Origin: Acidobacteriota bacterium
GTDB lineage: Bacteria > Acidobacteriota > Terriglobia > Terriglobales > Acidobacteriaceae
NCBI GenBank assembly: GCA_023410055.1
Contig: JAEYQK010000028.1
Span: forward strand, 1 to 35,468
Length of the DNA stretch: 35,468 nt
Direction of reading: 5' to 3'
The first letter of the stretch is position 1. The number at the start of each line of letters is the position of its first letter. This document shows, in pieces, positions 14,887 to 23,624 of the stretch. A program made the translations under genes and the position numbers. The notes beneath the pieces were generated by a model that searched no databases, was not told where the DNA came from, and saw only the letters and a list, made by a program, of their open reading frames with translations.

Positions 14887-17574
14887 TTGAGATACACACG
14901 ACTACTGATTGCTTTCTTGGTGATAGCTCTAGGCACGTCGTTCGCTCAGCAGGCGAGCAACGCTCCTTATCTTGACCCCAAACTGCCTCCGGAAGCTCGA
15001 GCGAAGGACATCGTTTCGAGAATGACGCTGGAAGAGAAGGTGCTCCAGATGCAGAGCACTGCTCCGGCGATCCCGCGCCTTAACATCCCTGTCTACAATT
15101 GGTGGAACGAGGCTCTGCACGGTGTAGCGCAAGGACGCGCGACCGTTTTCCCGCAGGCCATCGGAATCGGCGCAACTTGGGATACGGAGCTAATGTCCCG
15201 CATCGCCGACACAATTTCGACTGAGGCGCGCGCGAAATATAACGAGGCCCATCGGCACCCTCTGCCCGAGGAAAAAGGAGTCATTCCGGGCCGCACGGCA
15301 GGGCTGACGTATTGGTCGCCTAACATCAATATTTTCCGCGATCCCCGTTGGGGACGTGGTCAGGAGACCTACGGAGAAGATCCGTATCTGACCAGCCGCA
15401 TGGGCGTCGAGTTCGTGAAAGGCCTGCAGGGGAACGACCCTCGCTATCTGAAGGTGGTCGCTACTCCTAAGCACTACGCGGTTCACAGCGGACCGGAACC
15501 ACTGCGCCACACTTTCGACGCGAAGTCGAGCGAATACGACAAGCTCAATACTTATCTGCCGGCTTTCCGCGCTACGGTCATGGAAGCAAAGGCAGAGTCG
15601 ATCATGTGCGTGTACAACCGCGTTGAAGGTGCACCCGGTTGCGCGAGCACCGATCTGTTGCAGAAGCGTCTGCGCGATCAGTGGGGATTCAAAGGCTACG
15701 TGGTCAGCGATTGCGGTGCAATCGGCGACATTTTCCGCAATCACAAGTATTCGCCCACACAGGGAGCAGCATCGGTCGCTGCCGTGAAAGCGGGTACGGA
15801 CCTGACTTGCGGCGAAGAATATAAAACCCTGGTCGACGAAGTAAAAGCGGGAAACATAAAGGAATCCGAACTTGATCGTGCGCTAGTACGGCTCTTCACA
15901 GCGCGATTCAAACTGGGTATGTTCGACCCGGCGGAGATGGTTCCGTTCAACAAGATCCCGTTCTCCGAGAACGATTCGAACGAGCACCGGCAGCTGGCGC
16001 TCGAAGCCGCAAAGAAGTCGATGGTGCTCCTAAAGAACGACGGCGGGATTCTGCCGCTCAAGGATTCAGTCAAGAAGATCGCCGTGATCGGTCCTTCGGC
16101 TGACGATCCGGTCGGGTTGCTTGGAAACTACAACGGCATCTCGTCGAAGCAGGTAACGCCGCTCGAAGGTATCAAGAGCCAGTTCGCGAATGCTGACGTT
16201 CGCTACGCGCTGGGTGCGACTTATACGTCCACCAACATGGCCCTCGTGAACTCTTCTGTTCTCACGGCTCCGGACGGAGCACAGGGAATTCTCGCCGAGT
16301 ACTTCGATAATCCCGATTTCCAGGGAGAGCCGAAGCTTCGACGCGTCGAGTCTCGAGTTAACTTCGACATGGGCATGGAAGACCCTGCGATTGTTGCAGC
16401 CGTTGGAAGCGGCAAGTATTCCGTGCGCTGGACCGGCACGCTGACGCCGCCGGCGTCGGGCGAGTACGGACTCATCGCTCGCACGGGTATGTGGAACCGA
16501 GACGGCAAGGTTCGGTTCTTTATCGACGACAAGGAGTTGCAGATTCCACGGCCTCCGATGCGTCCTCCTCAGCCGCCCGCGGCTCCCGCAGCGCCGGCGC
16601 CAACCGCCAGCCCTGCTCCTGCGGCACAAGCTGGCACCACTGCTCGCCCAGCGGGCGCCGTTGCTCCTCCGCCCAACGATGGGATATTCCCGGGATTGGG
16701 ACCGGGCGGATGGCGAAATCCGCAAGTGAGAGTGCCGTTCGAAGGCGGACGCAAGTACGCCGTCAAAATCGAACTCGTCCAGAACGCTCCTGGCGGCAGC
16801 GCCGAGTTCAGCTGGATTCCACCGGCTGACGTGCTTCTTGCTGAAGCTGAGAAGGTCGCAAAGGACTCCGATGTGGCAATCGTCTTCGTCGGTGTCAATG
16901 GGCAACTCGAAGGCGAAGGTCATGACCGAAGCACGATTGAACTTCCTGAACCTCAGGAGAAGTTGGTTAAGTCCGTCATCGAAACCGGCAAACCGGTCAT
17001 CGTTGTACTGACTGGCGGTAGCGCAATTAGCGCGAACTATGCTGCGGAACATGCGAAGGCAATGCTCGAAGCATGGTACGGCGGTGAAGAAGCCGGAACG
17101 GCAGTAGCCCAGACGCTGGCAGGAGTTAACAATCCCGCTGGCCGTCTCCCGGTGACGTTCTACAAGGGCGATTCGCAACTTCCCGAATTCACTGACTACT
17201 CAATGAAGGACCGCACTTATCGCTACTTCAAGGGCGATCCTCTTTATAGCTTTGGCTACGGACTGAGCTATTCGACGTTTGAATACTCGGGCCTTACGGC
17301 AAAGCGCACCGCGAAGGGCGCTGAAGTCCAAGCCACCGTGAAGAACACTTCATCGCGCGATGGCGAAGAGGTTGTTCAGTTGTACGTTGCCGGCGGTAAG
17401 GGCGGAGAAGTCCGGCAGCTCCGAGGCTTCAAGCGCATCCACCTTCGTGCAGGAGAGAGCCAGAAGGTAAGCTTCACGCTTGCTTCCGATGATCTTCCGA
17501 AATCGAAAGCGGAGATCAGCGTTGGTGGCGGACAGCCCTTGGGCAGCACGCCGCACGTGAAGGCAACACTGTAG
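14887..17574 (+). CDS. Second secreted GH3 glycosidase with PA14 insertion
   Basis: An 895-residue paralog of the preceding GH3 protein. The start is a TTG at 14887, chosen because AAGGAG (14873-14878) lies 8 nt before it and a signal peptide follows (MRYTRLLIAFLVIALGTSFAQ). The overlapping ATG at 14879 gives only three codons before a stop. Conserved GH3 features include NIFRDPRWGRGQETYGEDP, KHYAVHSGPEP and the nucleophile Asp275 in VVSDCGAI. The PA14-like insertion (about 456-649) is itself split by a Pro/Ala-rich stretch at about 554-598, not present in the neighbour. A fibronectin III-like domain ends the protein. The two genes are almost surely co-transcribed, the second ending at a strong terminator. 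Substrate specificity may differ from its neighbour. Confidence 0.93.
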   Translation: MRYTRLLIAFLVIALGTSFAQQASNAPYLDPKLPPEARAKDIVSRMTLEEKVLQMQSTAPAIPRLNIPVYNWWNEALHGVAQGRATVFPQAIGIGATWDTELMSRIADTISTEARAKYNEAHRHPLPEEKGVIPGRTAGLTYWSPNINIFRDPRWGRGQETYGEDPYLTSRMGVEFVKGLQGNDPRYLKVVATPKHYAVHSGPEPLRHTFDAKSSEYDKLNTYLPAFRATVMEAKAESIMCVYNRVEGAPGCASTDLLQKRLRDQWGFKGYVVSDCGAIGDIFRNHKYSPTQGAASVAAVKAGTDLTCGEEYKTLVDEVKAGNIKESELDRALVRLFTARFKLGMFDPAEMVPFNKIPFSENDSNEHRQLALEAAKKSMVLLKNDGGILPLKDSVKKIAVIGPSADDPVGLLGNYNGISSKQVTPLEGIKSQFANADVRYALGATYTSTNMALVNSSVLTAPDGAQGILAEYFDNPDFQGEPKLRRVESRVNFDMGMEDPAIVAAVGSGKYSVRWTGTLTPPASGEYGLIARTGMWNRDGKVRFFIDDKELQIPRPPMRPPQPPAAPAAPAPTASPAPAAQAGTTARPAGAVAPPPNDGIFPGLGPGGWRNPQVRVPFEGGRKYAVKIELVQNAPGGSAEFSWIPPADVLLAEAEKVAKDSDVAIVFVGVNGQLEGEGHDRSTIELPEPQEKLVKSVIETGKPVIVVLTGGSAISANYAAEHAKAMLEAWYGGEEAGTAVAQTLAGVNNPAGRLPVTFYKGDSQLPEFTDYSMKDRTYRYFKGDPLYSFGYGLSYSTFEYSGLTAKRTAKGAEVQATVKNTSSRDGEEVVQLYVAGGKGGEVRQLRGFKRIHLRAGESQKVSFTLASDDLPKSKAEISVGGGQPLGSTPHVKATL

Positions 17575-17603
17575 TAACTGTCACTGTAAATTGCTGTACT
17601 TCC

Positions 17604-17630
17604 GGGGGGCCGAAAGGTCCCCCCTTTTTT
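17604..17630 (+). terminator. Intrinsic terminator after the GH3 pair
   Basis: GGGGGGCC, loop GAAA, then GGTCCCCCC (one bulged T) followed directly by six Ts. It lies 30 nt after the second GH3 stop and should end that transcript. Confidence 0.9.
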
Positions 17631-17822
17631 AGGTATACCGACCGTCACAGTTGCGAAGATTGCCATTGCGCGTCGTTGCGGCGGTCTTTATGATTCGTGC
17701 TCAGGAATCGATTACTTAAAGGTATTTGAGCGTATTTTGGCCCGGTTGATTCTCACATCCCGAGCTTTAATTCGCAGTGAATGCCGTTAAGTCGGTCGTT
17801 GTACCGATCACAGGAGACTCGC

Positions 17823-20351
17823 ATGACTATTACTCGCCGTAATCTGCTCGGTTCGGGATTGGCTCTCTCTGCTACTTGTCTTTTGGAACGCTCAGGATGG
17901 GCGCGCAACGTAGCAATGCTCTCAGATATGCTGGGCGGATCCGCAGCGGCCATTCCCGCACTGGCTCCTCGCGAGCAACTCCTATTTGACTTCGGATGGA
18001 AATTCACTTTCGGCCATGGCACCGATCCGGCGAAGGATCTGGGATATGGCTTCGGCCAGGGTGACTTCGCCAAAACTGGCGAGTTCAAGTTTGCGAAGGC
18101 CGACTTTGACGATTCCAAGTGGCGGCCGGTTAATCTTCCTCACGACTGGGCGCCGGAGTTGCCCTTTGTGCGCGATCAAGAATTGAATTCGCACGGCTTC
18201 AAACCGCTCGGCCGCCGTTATCCGGAGACCAGCGTGGGTTGGTATCGCCGTGCGTTCGATATCCCGGCAACCGACCAGGGGCGCCGTATCTGGATTGAGT
18301 TCGATGGAGCGCTAAGGGATACGCTGGTCTTTGTGAACGGCGCTTTCATCGGTCGCAACGATCACGGGTACACACCGTTCCGATTCGATATCAGTGACTT
18401 CTTGGTTTACGGCGGTCGCAATTACATCGTAGTTCGCGCCGATGCAAGCTTCGGCGACGGCTGGTTCTACGAGGGCGCCGGAATCTATCGTCACGTCTGG
18501 CTTACCAAGACTGAGGCAGTCCATCTCGGGAAGTGGGAAAGCGTGGTTCGCACGACGTTGAACGGCAATTCGGCCACGCTGTCACTCTCGACTCTGGTGC
18601 AGAACGAAGGCAAGCAGGCCGCAAACGCCAAGGTGAGCTGGAAAATTCTCGACGCCAAAGGGGCGACCGTTGCGACAGCGGTGGCACCGGCGCAGACGAT
18701 CGCCGTTGACGGATCGGCCAGCTATAGCGCCACTGCGAAGATTGCGAATCCGGCACTGTGGTCGGTAGATGACCCTAACCTCTACTCGGCGATTGTGACC
18801 GTTGAATCGGATGGCAAGGTCAGCGATGCGGAGCGCGTTTCGTTCGGCGTGCGTACTGTGGTATTCGACGCAGACAAAGGCTTCCTCCTGAACGGCAAGC
18901 CTCTGAAGATCAAAGGCACGTGTAACCACCATGATCACGCCGGTGTGGGCGCGGCATTGCCCGATCGCCTGCAGTGGTTCCGGCTCGCCATTATGCGCGA
19001 GATGGGATGCAACGCCGTTCGCACCTCGCACAACCAGCCGACGCCCGAGTGGGTCGAAGCCTGCGACCGCATGGGCATGATGATGATGTGCGAGACGCGC
19101 CAGATGAGCTCGAATCCCGAGGGCATGAAGCAACTCGAGCTGATGGTGAAGCGCTTCCGCAATTCGCCGTCCATCATTCTCTGGTCGGTAGGAAATGAGG
19201 AGTGGCTGCTGCAAGACGCCATGGCCGACCAGGGAGCCAAGATTGCTGCCAGCATGGTGCGTTTGTGCCACGAACTTGATCCGACGCGTGTCGTGACAGG
19301 CGCGGTCAATGGCAACAACGAGAAAGGCGTGTCGGAAGCGTTCGACATCATAGGCTTCAACTACCAGCTCGGATTCCCCGATGGATTCCACAAGAAGTAT
19401 CCGAAGCGCCCGATTTTCGGATCCGAGACCTCGAGCGCGATCAGCACGCGCGGCGAATACGCGAGCGATCCGATGCGTAACACCGTCAGCAGCTACGACG
19501 GCGTGGTGCCGTGGGGCGAATCGCCGGAAGAGTGGTGGAAGTTTTATGCCACGCGCGATTGGGCCACGGGCGGCTTCGCCTGGACAGGCTTCGATTATCG
19601 GGGCGAACCGACGCCATACGGCTGGCCTTCGATCAATTCACAGTTCGGCATCGTCGACATGTGCGGCTTCCCGAAGGACTACTTCTACTACTACACAGCG
19701 TGGTGGAAGGACGAGCCGTCGCTGCACCTGTTCCCGCACTGGAATTGGCAGGGACGCGAGGGAATTGAAATTGCCGTGTGGGCTTATTCGAATCTCGATG
19801 AAGTGGAGTTGTTCCTGAACGGCAAGAGCCTAGGCAGTCAAAAGGTCCCGCAGTTCGGACACGTTGCCTGGAAAGTGAAGTACGAGCCGGGCGTGATTGA
19901 GGCCCGTGGCTCGAAGAATGGCAAGGTGGTCCTCACCGAGAAACGCGAAACGACGGGACAGACTGTCGCGATCAAGTTGACGGCCGACCGTACCGAAATC
20001 AGCGCTGATGGCGAGGACATAGCGATCCTCAAAGTCGAGGCGCTCGACAAAGAAGGTCGGCCAGTGCCGACCGCGAACAACAAGATCGCCTTCAAAATTT
20101 CCGGTGTCGGCACGCTCCTCGGCGTGGGCAACGGCGATCCGAATTGCCAGGAGAGCGACAAGGAGCCAAAGCGTTCGCTGTTCAACGGCCTGGCTCAAGT
20201 GATCGTGCAGTCGACTAAGCGCCCCGGAGAGATTCGCATCGAGGCAGTGAAAGACGGCTGGGAGGGTCCCGAGCTGATGCCGGCGAAGCTGGTGGTCAAT
20301 GCTAAGGCAGTGCAGAATCGGCCTGCTGTCCCGGTTATCCGGGAGCAATGA
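17823..20351 (+). CDS. Tat-exported GH2 beta-galactosidase-type enzyme
   Basis: An 842-residue GH2 protein. The ATG at 17823 follows AGGAGA at good spacing and opens a twin-arginine signal (TRRNLLGSGLALSA). After the sugar-binding jelly roll and Ig-like domains comes the TIM barrel, with acid/base Glu459 in SVGNEEW and nucleophile Glu535 in FGSETSS. It is followed by a DUF4982-like domain (NLDEVELFLNGKSLG) and an Ig-type C-terminal GH2 domain (about 715-815). This layout is typical of beta-galactosidases and related exo-enzymes acting on plant glycans; beta-glucuronidase or mannosidase activity cannot be excluded. It has its own upstream region after the GH3 terminator and its own terminator downstream. 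Confidence 0.9.
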   Translation: MTITRRNLLGSGLALSATCLLERSGWARNVAMLSDMLGGSAAAIPALAPREQLLFDFGWKFTFGHGTDPAKDLGYGFGQGDFAKTGEFKFAKADFDDSKWRPVNLPHDWAPELPFVRDQELNSHGFKPLGRRYPETSVGWYRRAFDIPATDQGRRIWIEFDGALRDTLVFVNGAFIGRNDHGYTPFRFDISDFLVYGGRNYIVVRADASFGDGWFYEGAGIYRHVWLTKTEAVHLGKWESVVRTTLNGNSATLSLSTLVQNEGKQAANAKVSWKILDAKGATVATAVAPAQTIAVDGSASYSATAKIANPALWSVDDPNLYSAIVTVESDGKVSDAERVSFGVRTVVFDADKGFLLNGKPLKIKGTCNHHDHAGVGAALPDRLQWFRLAIMREMGCNAVRTSHNQPTPEWVEACDRMGMMMMCETRQMSSNPEGMKQLELMVKRFRNSPSIILWSVGNEEWLLQDAMADQGAKIAASMVRLCHELDPTRVVTGAVNGNNEKGVSEAFDIIGFNYQLGFPDGFHKKYPKRPIFGSETSSAISTRGEYASDPMRNTVSSYDGVVPWGESPEEWWKFYATRDWATGGFAWTGFDYRGEPTPYGWPSINSQFGIVDMCGFPKDYFYYYTAWWKDEPSLHLFPHWNWQGREGIEIAVWAYSNLDEVELFLNGKSLGSQKVPQFGHVAWKVKYEPGVIEARGSKNGKVVLTEKRETTGQTVAIKLTADRTEISADGEDIAILKVEALDKEGRPVPTANNKIAFKISGVGTLLGVGNGDPNCQESDKEPKRSLFNGLAQVIVQSTKRPGEIRIEAVKDGWEGPELMPAKLVVNAKAVQNRPAVPVIREQ

Positions 20352-20382
20352 AGGGCCTTAGGGAATTGGTCGCAAAGGGCGG

Positions 20383-20412
20383 GCCGGATGCAAAACTGCA
20401 TCCGGCTTTTTT
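20383..20412 (+). terminator. Intrinsic terminator after the GH2 gene
   Basis: GCCGGATGCA (20383-20392), loop AAAC, TGCATCCGGC (20397-20406), then six Ts. A perfect 10-bp stem 31 nt after the GH2 stop. Confidence 0.92.
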
Positions 20413-20516
20413 ATGCGAATATCTCTGCCGAGACTTCAACACTAGCGTTCGAAAGCAAGGATCAGAACAAACGCATTGTAGGTGGTGGTCGAGAAGGGGC
20501 ACTGCGGAGGCATGAA

Positions 20517-20546
20517 TATAAAACGGGCGGCCTGGTTTGGCCGCCC
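20517..20546 (-). terminator. Intrinsic terminator of the raiA-rnk unit
   Basis: GGGCGGCC (20525-20532) pairs with GGCCGCCC (20539-20546) around a 6-nt loop. On the minus strand the stem is followed by GTTTTATATT. It lies just downstream of the rnk-like stop at 20568. Confidence 0.8.
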
Positions 20547-20567
20547 ATGGCCTGGTCGCGAACTCAC

Positions 20568-20987
20568 TCAGGCCGCAAATCGTTTTGTGGGAGATTTCGG
20601 TTGATGCTCGACGGCTTCGATCCTGAGTCTTCGGGTGCCAGAGGGTACTGTCCAGTCGATCTCAGTCCCTGCGCGATAGCCGAGTACAGCGGTCCCAATC
20701 GGCGCAAGCACAGAGATCTTCTTTTCCGCGTAATTCGCTTCATGGGGATACACGATCTGGTAGACCAACTGTTCCCCGGTTCGCATGTCAACGATGCGAA
20801 CTCGCGATTGCATCGTGACCACATCCGGCGGGATTTGGTCGGTGGGCACGATTCGCGCACGCTCAATTTCCTCTTCGAGGGCCCTCCATTGAGGGACATC
20901 GCGCTCATTCGGAACAACGTGCGCCAACATTTGTCTCAACTGACGTACGTCGGTGTCGGTTATCAAGACGTTCGGCTGCGTGCTCAT
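20568..20987 (-). CDS. rnk: Rnk-like GreA/GreB C-terminal-domain protein
   Basis: A 139-residue protein matching Rnk (nucleoside diphosphate kinase regulator) in length and layout: a short helical N-terminus, then the FKBP-like GreA/GreB C-terminal domain (about 55-125) with VRIVDMRTGEQLVYQIVYPHEAN and ISVLAPIGTAVLGYRAGTEIDW. Rnk binds RNA polymerase near its secondary channel. The ATG at 20987 is preferred over a GTG at 20993 by spacing to the AAGGAAG upstream. It lies 40 nt downstream of a RaiA-like gene and ends at a terminator, so the two probably form one transcript. The symbol is by family resemblance. Confidence 0.82.
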   Translation of the reverse strand: MSTQPNVLITDTDVRQLRQMLAHVVPNERDVPQWRALEEEIERARIVPTDQIPPDVVTMQSRVRIVDMRTGEQLVYQIVYPHEANYAEKKISVLAPIGTAVLGYRAGTEIDWTVPSGTRRLRIEAVEHQPKSPTKRFAA

Positions 20988-21027
20988 CGCCACTTCTTCC
21001 TTTCTTTGGTCCTGCTACCCGGCGTTA

Positions 21028-21366
21028 TCAAGCCGAGCGGGGAATTCGAATGGTCGTGCGGTTATCGGTGCGCGGGCGAGCGCATTTCGACTCGCAGCGC
21101 CGGGCGAGCCGGCCTGCACAGCGGTCTATCGCTGTGTAAACGTCTGCATCGGTGGCCTCCGTCATTACCGTCCCAAATGGATGCAGGTCGGCGATCATCC
21201 GGCATGTGACTCCGGGGGAATGGGCATCTTCAGATTCGCCTATTCTTGTGGTTACCGTGCCGATCCGGTCGCCGAAGCGGCTGAAACCGAAGCTCAACCG
21301 GCGTTCGATGTAGTTGAGAATGAATTCGTCCGAATTTACGTGATGCAGCTTCAGTTCGACGCGCAT
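21028..21366 (-). CDS. HPF/RaiA-family ribosome-associated protein (short form)
   Basis: A 112-residue protein resembling the ribosome hibernation/sigma-54-modulation family: an N-terminal strand (MRVELKLHHVN), the helix FILNYIERRLSFGFSRFGDRI, strands, and a final helix TDADVYTAIDRCAGRLARRC. Only the N-terminal domain is present, as in short HPF/YfiA forms, and its sequence is divergent. The ATG at 21366 is preceded by GGGAG. It heads a two-gene unit with the Rnk-like gene, and is divergent from an NhaR-like regulator. It may slow ribosomes under stress, but the divergence leaves some doubt. Confidence 0.72.
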   Translation of the reverse strand: MRVELKLHHVNSDEFILNYIERRLSFGFSRFGDRIGTVTTRIGESEDAHSPGVTCRMIADLHPFGTVMTEATDADVYTAIDRCAGRLARRCESKCARPRTDNRTTIRIPRSA

Positions 21367-21387
21367 ATCATTCGCTCCCAAGCCGAA

Positions 21388-21452
21388 CTTAACTCCACGT
21401 GAGACTTAAGAAAATGACATAATAATGTCGTTATCGTTAAGATCTGGTTAAG
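21388..21452. promoter_or_regulatory. TTAA-box cluster in divergent promoter
   Basis: Four related hexamers lie between divergent genes: CTTAAC (21388-21393), CTTAAG (21405-21410), GTTAAG (21436-21441) and GTTAAG (21447-21452). The last two are exactly 11 bp apart, one helical turn. A GACAT-AATA-ATGTC inverted repeat (21416-21429) lies in the middle. Likely sites for the LysR regulator encoded immediately to the right (inference). Confidence 0.45.
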
Positions 21453-21458
21453 TGTGCA

Positions 21459-22361
21459 ATGGAATGGCTTAATTACCATCACCTCTATTACTTCTGGCGC
21501 GTGGTTCGGAGTGGCGGGATATCCGGCGCTGCTCGTGAGCTTCAAGTATCAAGCCCTGCCGTGAGCGCGCAGATCAAGGAACTGGAAGGCTTTCTGGGAG
21601 AACCCCTGTTTGCGAGGTCCGGCCGAACCCTGGTGATGACCAACATGGGCCGCATCGTTTACGACTACGCCGAAGACATCTTCTCTCTCGGCAGGGAGTT
21701 GCTGGACACGGTGCGGAACCGGCCGACGGGTCGTCCAATACGCATCGACATCGGTGTGGCCGACGTCCTCCCGAAAATGATCGCGCAATGGCTGATTGAG
21801 CCTGCGCTAAAGCTGCGCGAGTCGGTGCGGATCGTCTGCCGTGAGGCGAGCTCGGACCAGCTTGTCGCCAAGCTCGCGTCACTGGAACTCGATGTCGTAC
21901 TATCGGATTCGCCGGCCGATCCTGACCGAAGCCCGCGGGCCTTCAATCACTTGCTGGGCGAATCCGGCGTCACCTTTGTCGGTATGGGGCGTGGGTTCAA
22001 GCGGACGAAACAGGAATTTCCCGAATGTCTTTCCGGCATCCCCATGCTGCTTCCTACGGACAACACTACTCTGGGCCGGGACCTGCAATATTGGTTCAGC
22101 GCAAAGAACGTGTACCCGCAGATCGTTGGAGAATTCGAGGACTACGCTCTGCTGCAAGCGTTCGCGCAATCGGGTTCGGCGGCATTTCCGGTACCGTCGG
22201 TGTTCGTCAACGAGCTGCGTAAGCAGCATAGGCTTGTCCAGCTCGGTTCATCAGATGACGTGAAGCTCAGGTTTTACGCAATTTCCAGCGAACGCAAGAT
22301 CAAACACCCGGCCGTAGCAGCAATATGCGAGTCGGCGCGCCGCCAACTTTTTAACGAGTGA
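21459..22361 (+). CDS. LysR-family regulator, NhaR-like
   Basis: A 300-residue LysR-type regulator. The N-terminal winged helix (about 5-64) begins LNYHHLYYFWRVVRSGGISGAARELQVSSPAVSAQIKELE, closely resembling NhaR, which activates sodium/proton antiporter genes in enterobacteria. The rest is the two-lobed effector domain (about 90-295). It starts at ATG 21459, with no good Shine-Dalgarno. It is divergent from the RaiA-like gene. The window also contains nhaA (29774-31126), but 7 kb away. An NhaR role is therefore plausible but unproven; the local target may be the divergent unit or itself. Confidence 0.8.
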   Translation: MEWLNYHHLYYFWRVVRSGGISGAARELQVSSPAVSAQIKELEGFLGEPLFARSGRTLVMTNMGRIVYDYAEDIFSLGRELLDTVRNRPTGRPIRIDIGVADVLPKMIAQWLIEPALKLRESVRIVCREASSDQLVAKLASLELDVVLSDSPADPDRSPRAFNHLLGESGVTFVGMGRGFKRTKQEFPECLSGIPMLLPTDNTTLGRDLQYWFSAKNVYPQIVGEFEDYALLQAFAQSGSAAFPVPSVFVNELRKQHRLVQLGSSDDVKLRFYAISSERKIKHPAVAAICESARRQLFNE

Positions 22362-22482
22362 GGCGCGTGGCGCGGAAATCCTCTGCTGAGCTTGCTGCTC
22401 GCCAGGAAGGAAGGTTGTCGTCGCGCTGTCCAAGGCAAGATGTGCGCCGTGGATGTAGGTTAACGAATCTGCTCCTCGCATT

Positions 22483-22488
22483 TACAAT
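22483..22488 (+). promoter_or_regulatory. Possible -10 element of rpiB, leaderless start
   Basis: TACAAT is separated from the rpiB ATG by six bases, so a transcript started from it would be leaderless or nearly so. The same TACAAT-N6-start arrangement precedes the glycosyltransferase gene. The -35 candidate is poor. Confidence 0.4.
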
Positions 22489-22494
22489 GAGCGT

Positions 22495-22953
22495 ATGAAA
22501 ATTGCCATCGGGGCGGACCACGCCGGATTCGAACTTAAGGAAAAAGTAAAGCAACACCTGATCGCCGCTGGGCACCAGGTGGATGACAACGGAACCAGCT
22601 CTCTTGACTCGGTCGACTATCCCGACTTTGCTCGCAAAGTGGGCGAGGAGATCGTCAGCAAGAAGGCCGAGCTTGGCGTTCTCGTCTGCGGAACTGGCAT
22701 TGGTATGGCGCTCGCGGCCAACAAGATACACGGCATTCGCGCTGCCAACGTGACGTCCGAATTCGAAGCGCAGATGCTGCGCGAACACAACAACGGCAAC
22801 ATCTTGACCCTCGGCGCGCGTGTTGTGGATGAAGAGCAGGCCCTCAAGCTGGTCGATACGTTCGTGAAGACCGAGTTTGCCGGCGGACGCCACCAGAAGC
22901 GCGTCGACAAGATAATGGCCATCGAGAGCGAAGAAGAACGGGCTAATAAGTAG
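22495..22953 (+). CDS. rpiB: Ribose-5-phosphate isomerase B
   Basis: A 152-residue RpiB/LacAB-family isomerase that interconverts ribose 5-phosphate and ribulose 5-phosphate. Seen directly are IGADHAGFELK at the start (Asp8, His9), the catalytic Cys65 in GVLVCGTGIGM, and the helix REHNNGNILTLGARVV. These match RpiB rather than the LacA/LacB subunits, and the length is normal. It is followed, after hairpins and a small secreted protein gene, by glyA. It has no clear Shine-Dalgarno; a TACAAT sits six bases before the ATG, suggesting leaderless expression. Confidence 0.93.
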   Translation: MKIAIGADHAGFELKEKVKQHLIAAGHQVDDNGTSSLDSVDYPDFARKVGEEIVSKKAELGVLVCGTGIGMALAANKIHGIRAANVTSEFEAQMLREHNNGNILTLGARVVDEEQALKLVDTFVKTEFAGGRHQKRVDKIMAIESEEERANK

Positions 22954-22962
22954 TCTTTACTT

Positions 22963-23041
22963 CGCACCCCTTCGGGAAGGGTGCGGCACCCTGTCACTGA
23001 TGTTTTCACCCCGCTCAAGCCAAAGGCGGGCTTGAACGGGG
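22963..23041. repeat. Two hairpins between rpiB and the next gene
   Basis: CGCACCC (22963-22969) pairs with GGGTGCG (22979-22985). A second, larger hairpin pairs CCCCG-C-TCAAGCC (23009-23021) with GGCTTGA-A-CGGGG (23029-23041), with one mismatch. Neither has a T run. They may be transcript-end or stability structures, or a palindromic repeat unit. Confidence 0.55.
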
Positions 23042-23061
23042 CACCGCCGCCGCGAGACGCG

Positions 23062-23532
23062 ATGATTAAGAAGTTCACGATCCAGTTCGTCATTCTCTGT
23101 GCCGCTGTTGCGATGTCGCAGACGTCCCCGCAGAAGCCTGCTTTCAACAGCCAGGAAGCAATCGCGCGCGTTAAGAACACGATGGTCTCGCAGCTTCAGC
23201 CGGGCATGCAGAAGGTAACGCTTGAGTACTACCTGAAAACGCAGTCCGGCACCGGCGCGAGGATCACATGGGAAGTGAACGATTGTGGCGAGCAGACGGG
23301 TGATCCAGCGAACCGAGATGTAAACGATCCGCCAATCTGCGTAGAGGCGGACGTGACGAACGAGCACGGCGAGACGGCGACCCTGTTTGTCGCCGTAGGA
23401 ACGGTGAAGACCGGCATTAAAGGCAAGCCCAAGGTGTTCTTCATTTCATTCAAGCATTCGAGCGGCGAGGTCAAGGAATTGCGGAGGATCGGCCAGATTC
23501 CGCTGGAATTTAGCAACGAGTCAGGCTCGTAA
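23062..23532 (+). CDS. Hypothetical secreted protein
   Basis: A 156-residue protein, family not recognised. The frame is open from a GTG at 22981, but the ATG at 23062 is chosen because it begins the signal peptide MIKKFTIQFVILCAAVAMSQ, while the upstream part reads through hairpins. The mature protein is polar, with two cysteines (VNDCGE and PPICVEAD) that could pair, and ends in a beta-rich region (ATLFVAVGTVKTGIKGKPKVFFISF). No catalytic motif is visible. It lies between rpiB and glyA on the same strand; a functional link is not evident. Confidence 0.6.
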   Translation: MIKKFTIQFVILCAAVAMSQTSPQKPAFNSQEAIARVKNTMVSQLQPGMQKVTLEYYLKTQSGTGARITWEVNDCGEQTGDPANRDVNDPPICVEADVTNEHGETATLFVAVGTVKTGIKGKPKVFFISFKHSSGEVKELRRIGQIPLEFSNESGS

Positions 23533-23624
23533 AACTTCTGCCACATCACATCGCAAGTTCCCTCCCAAGTTGTATCATTTATCCATCGGCTAACTATCGG
23601 CGTAAATCTTGCTTGGAGCTCATG

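Noticed and set aside
16066..17178. 370-residue frame on the minus strand
   Set aside because: It is antisense to the second GH3 gene, whose catalytic motifs and signal peptide are intact; the length reflects GC-rich codon bias.
17792..17807. TCGGT/ACCGA inverted repeat before the GH2 start as an operator
   Set aside because: Only five bases per arm and no second copy in the window; expected by chance at this composition.
18582..19391. 269-residue frame on the minus strand
   Set aside because: Antisense to the GH2 catalytic domain; His/Ala/Arg-rich composition typical of shadow frames.
20388..21209. 273-residue frame on the plus strand
   Set aside because: It runs through two terminators and is antisense to the Rnk-like and RaiA-like genes, which have clear family features.
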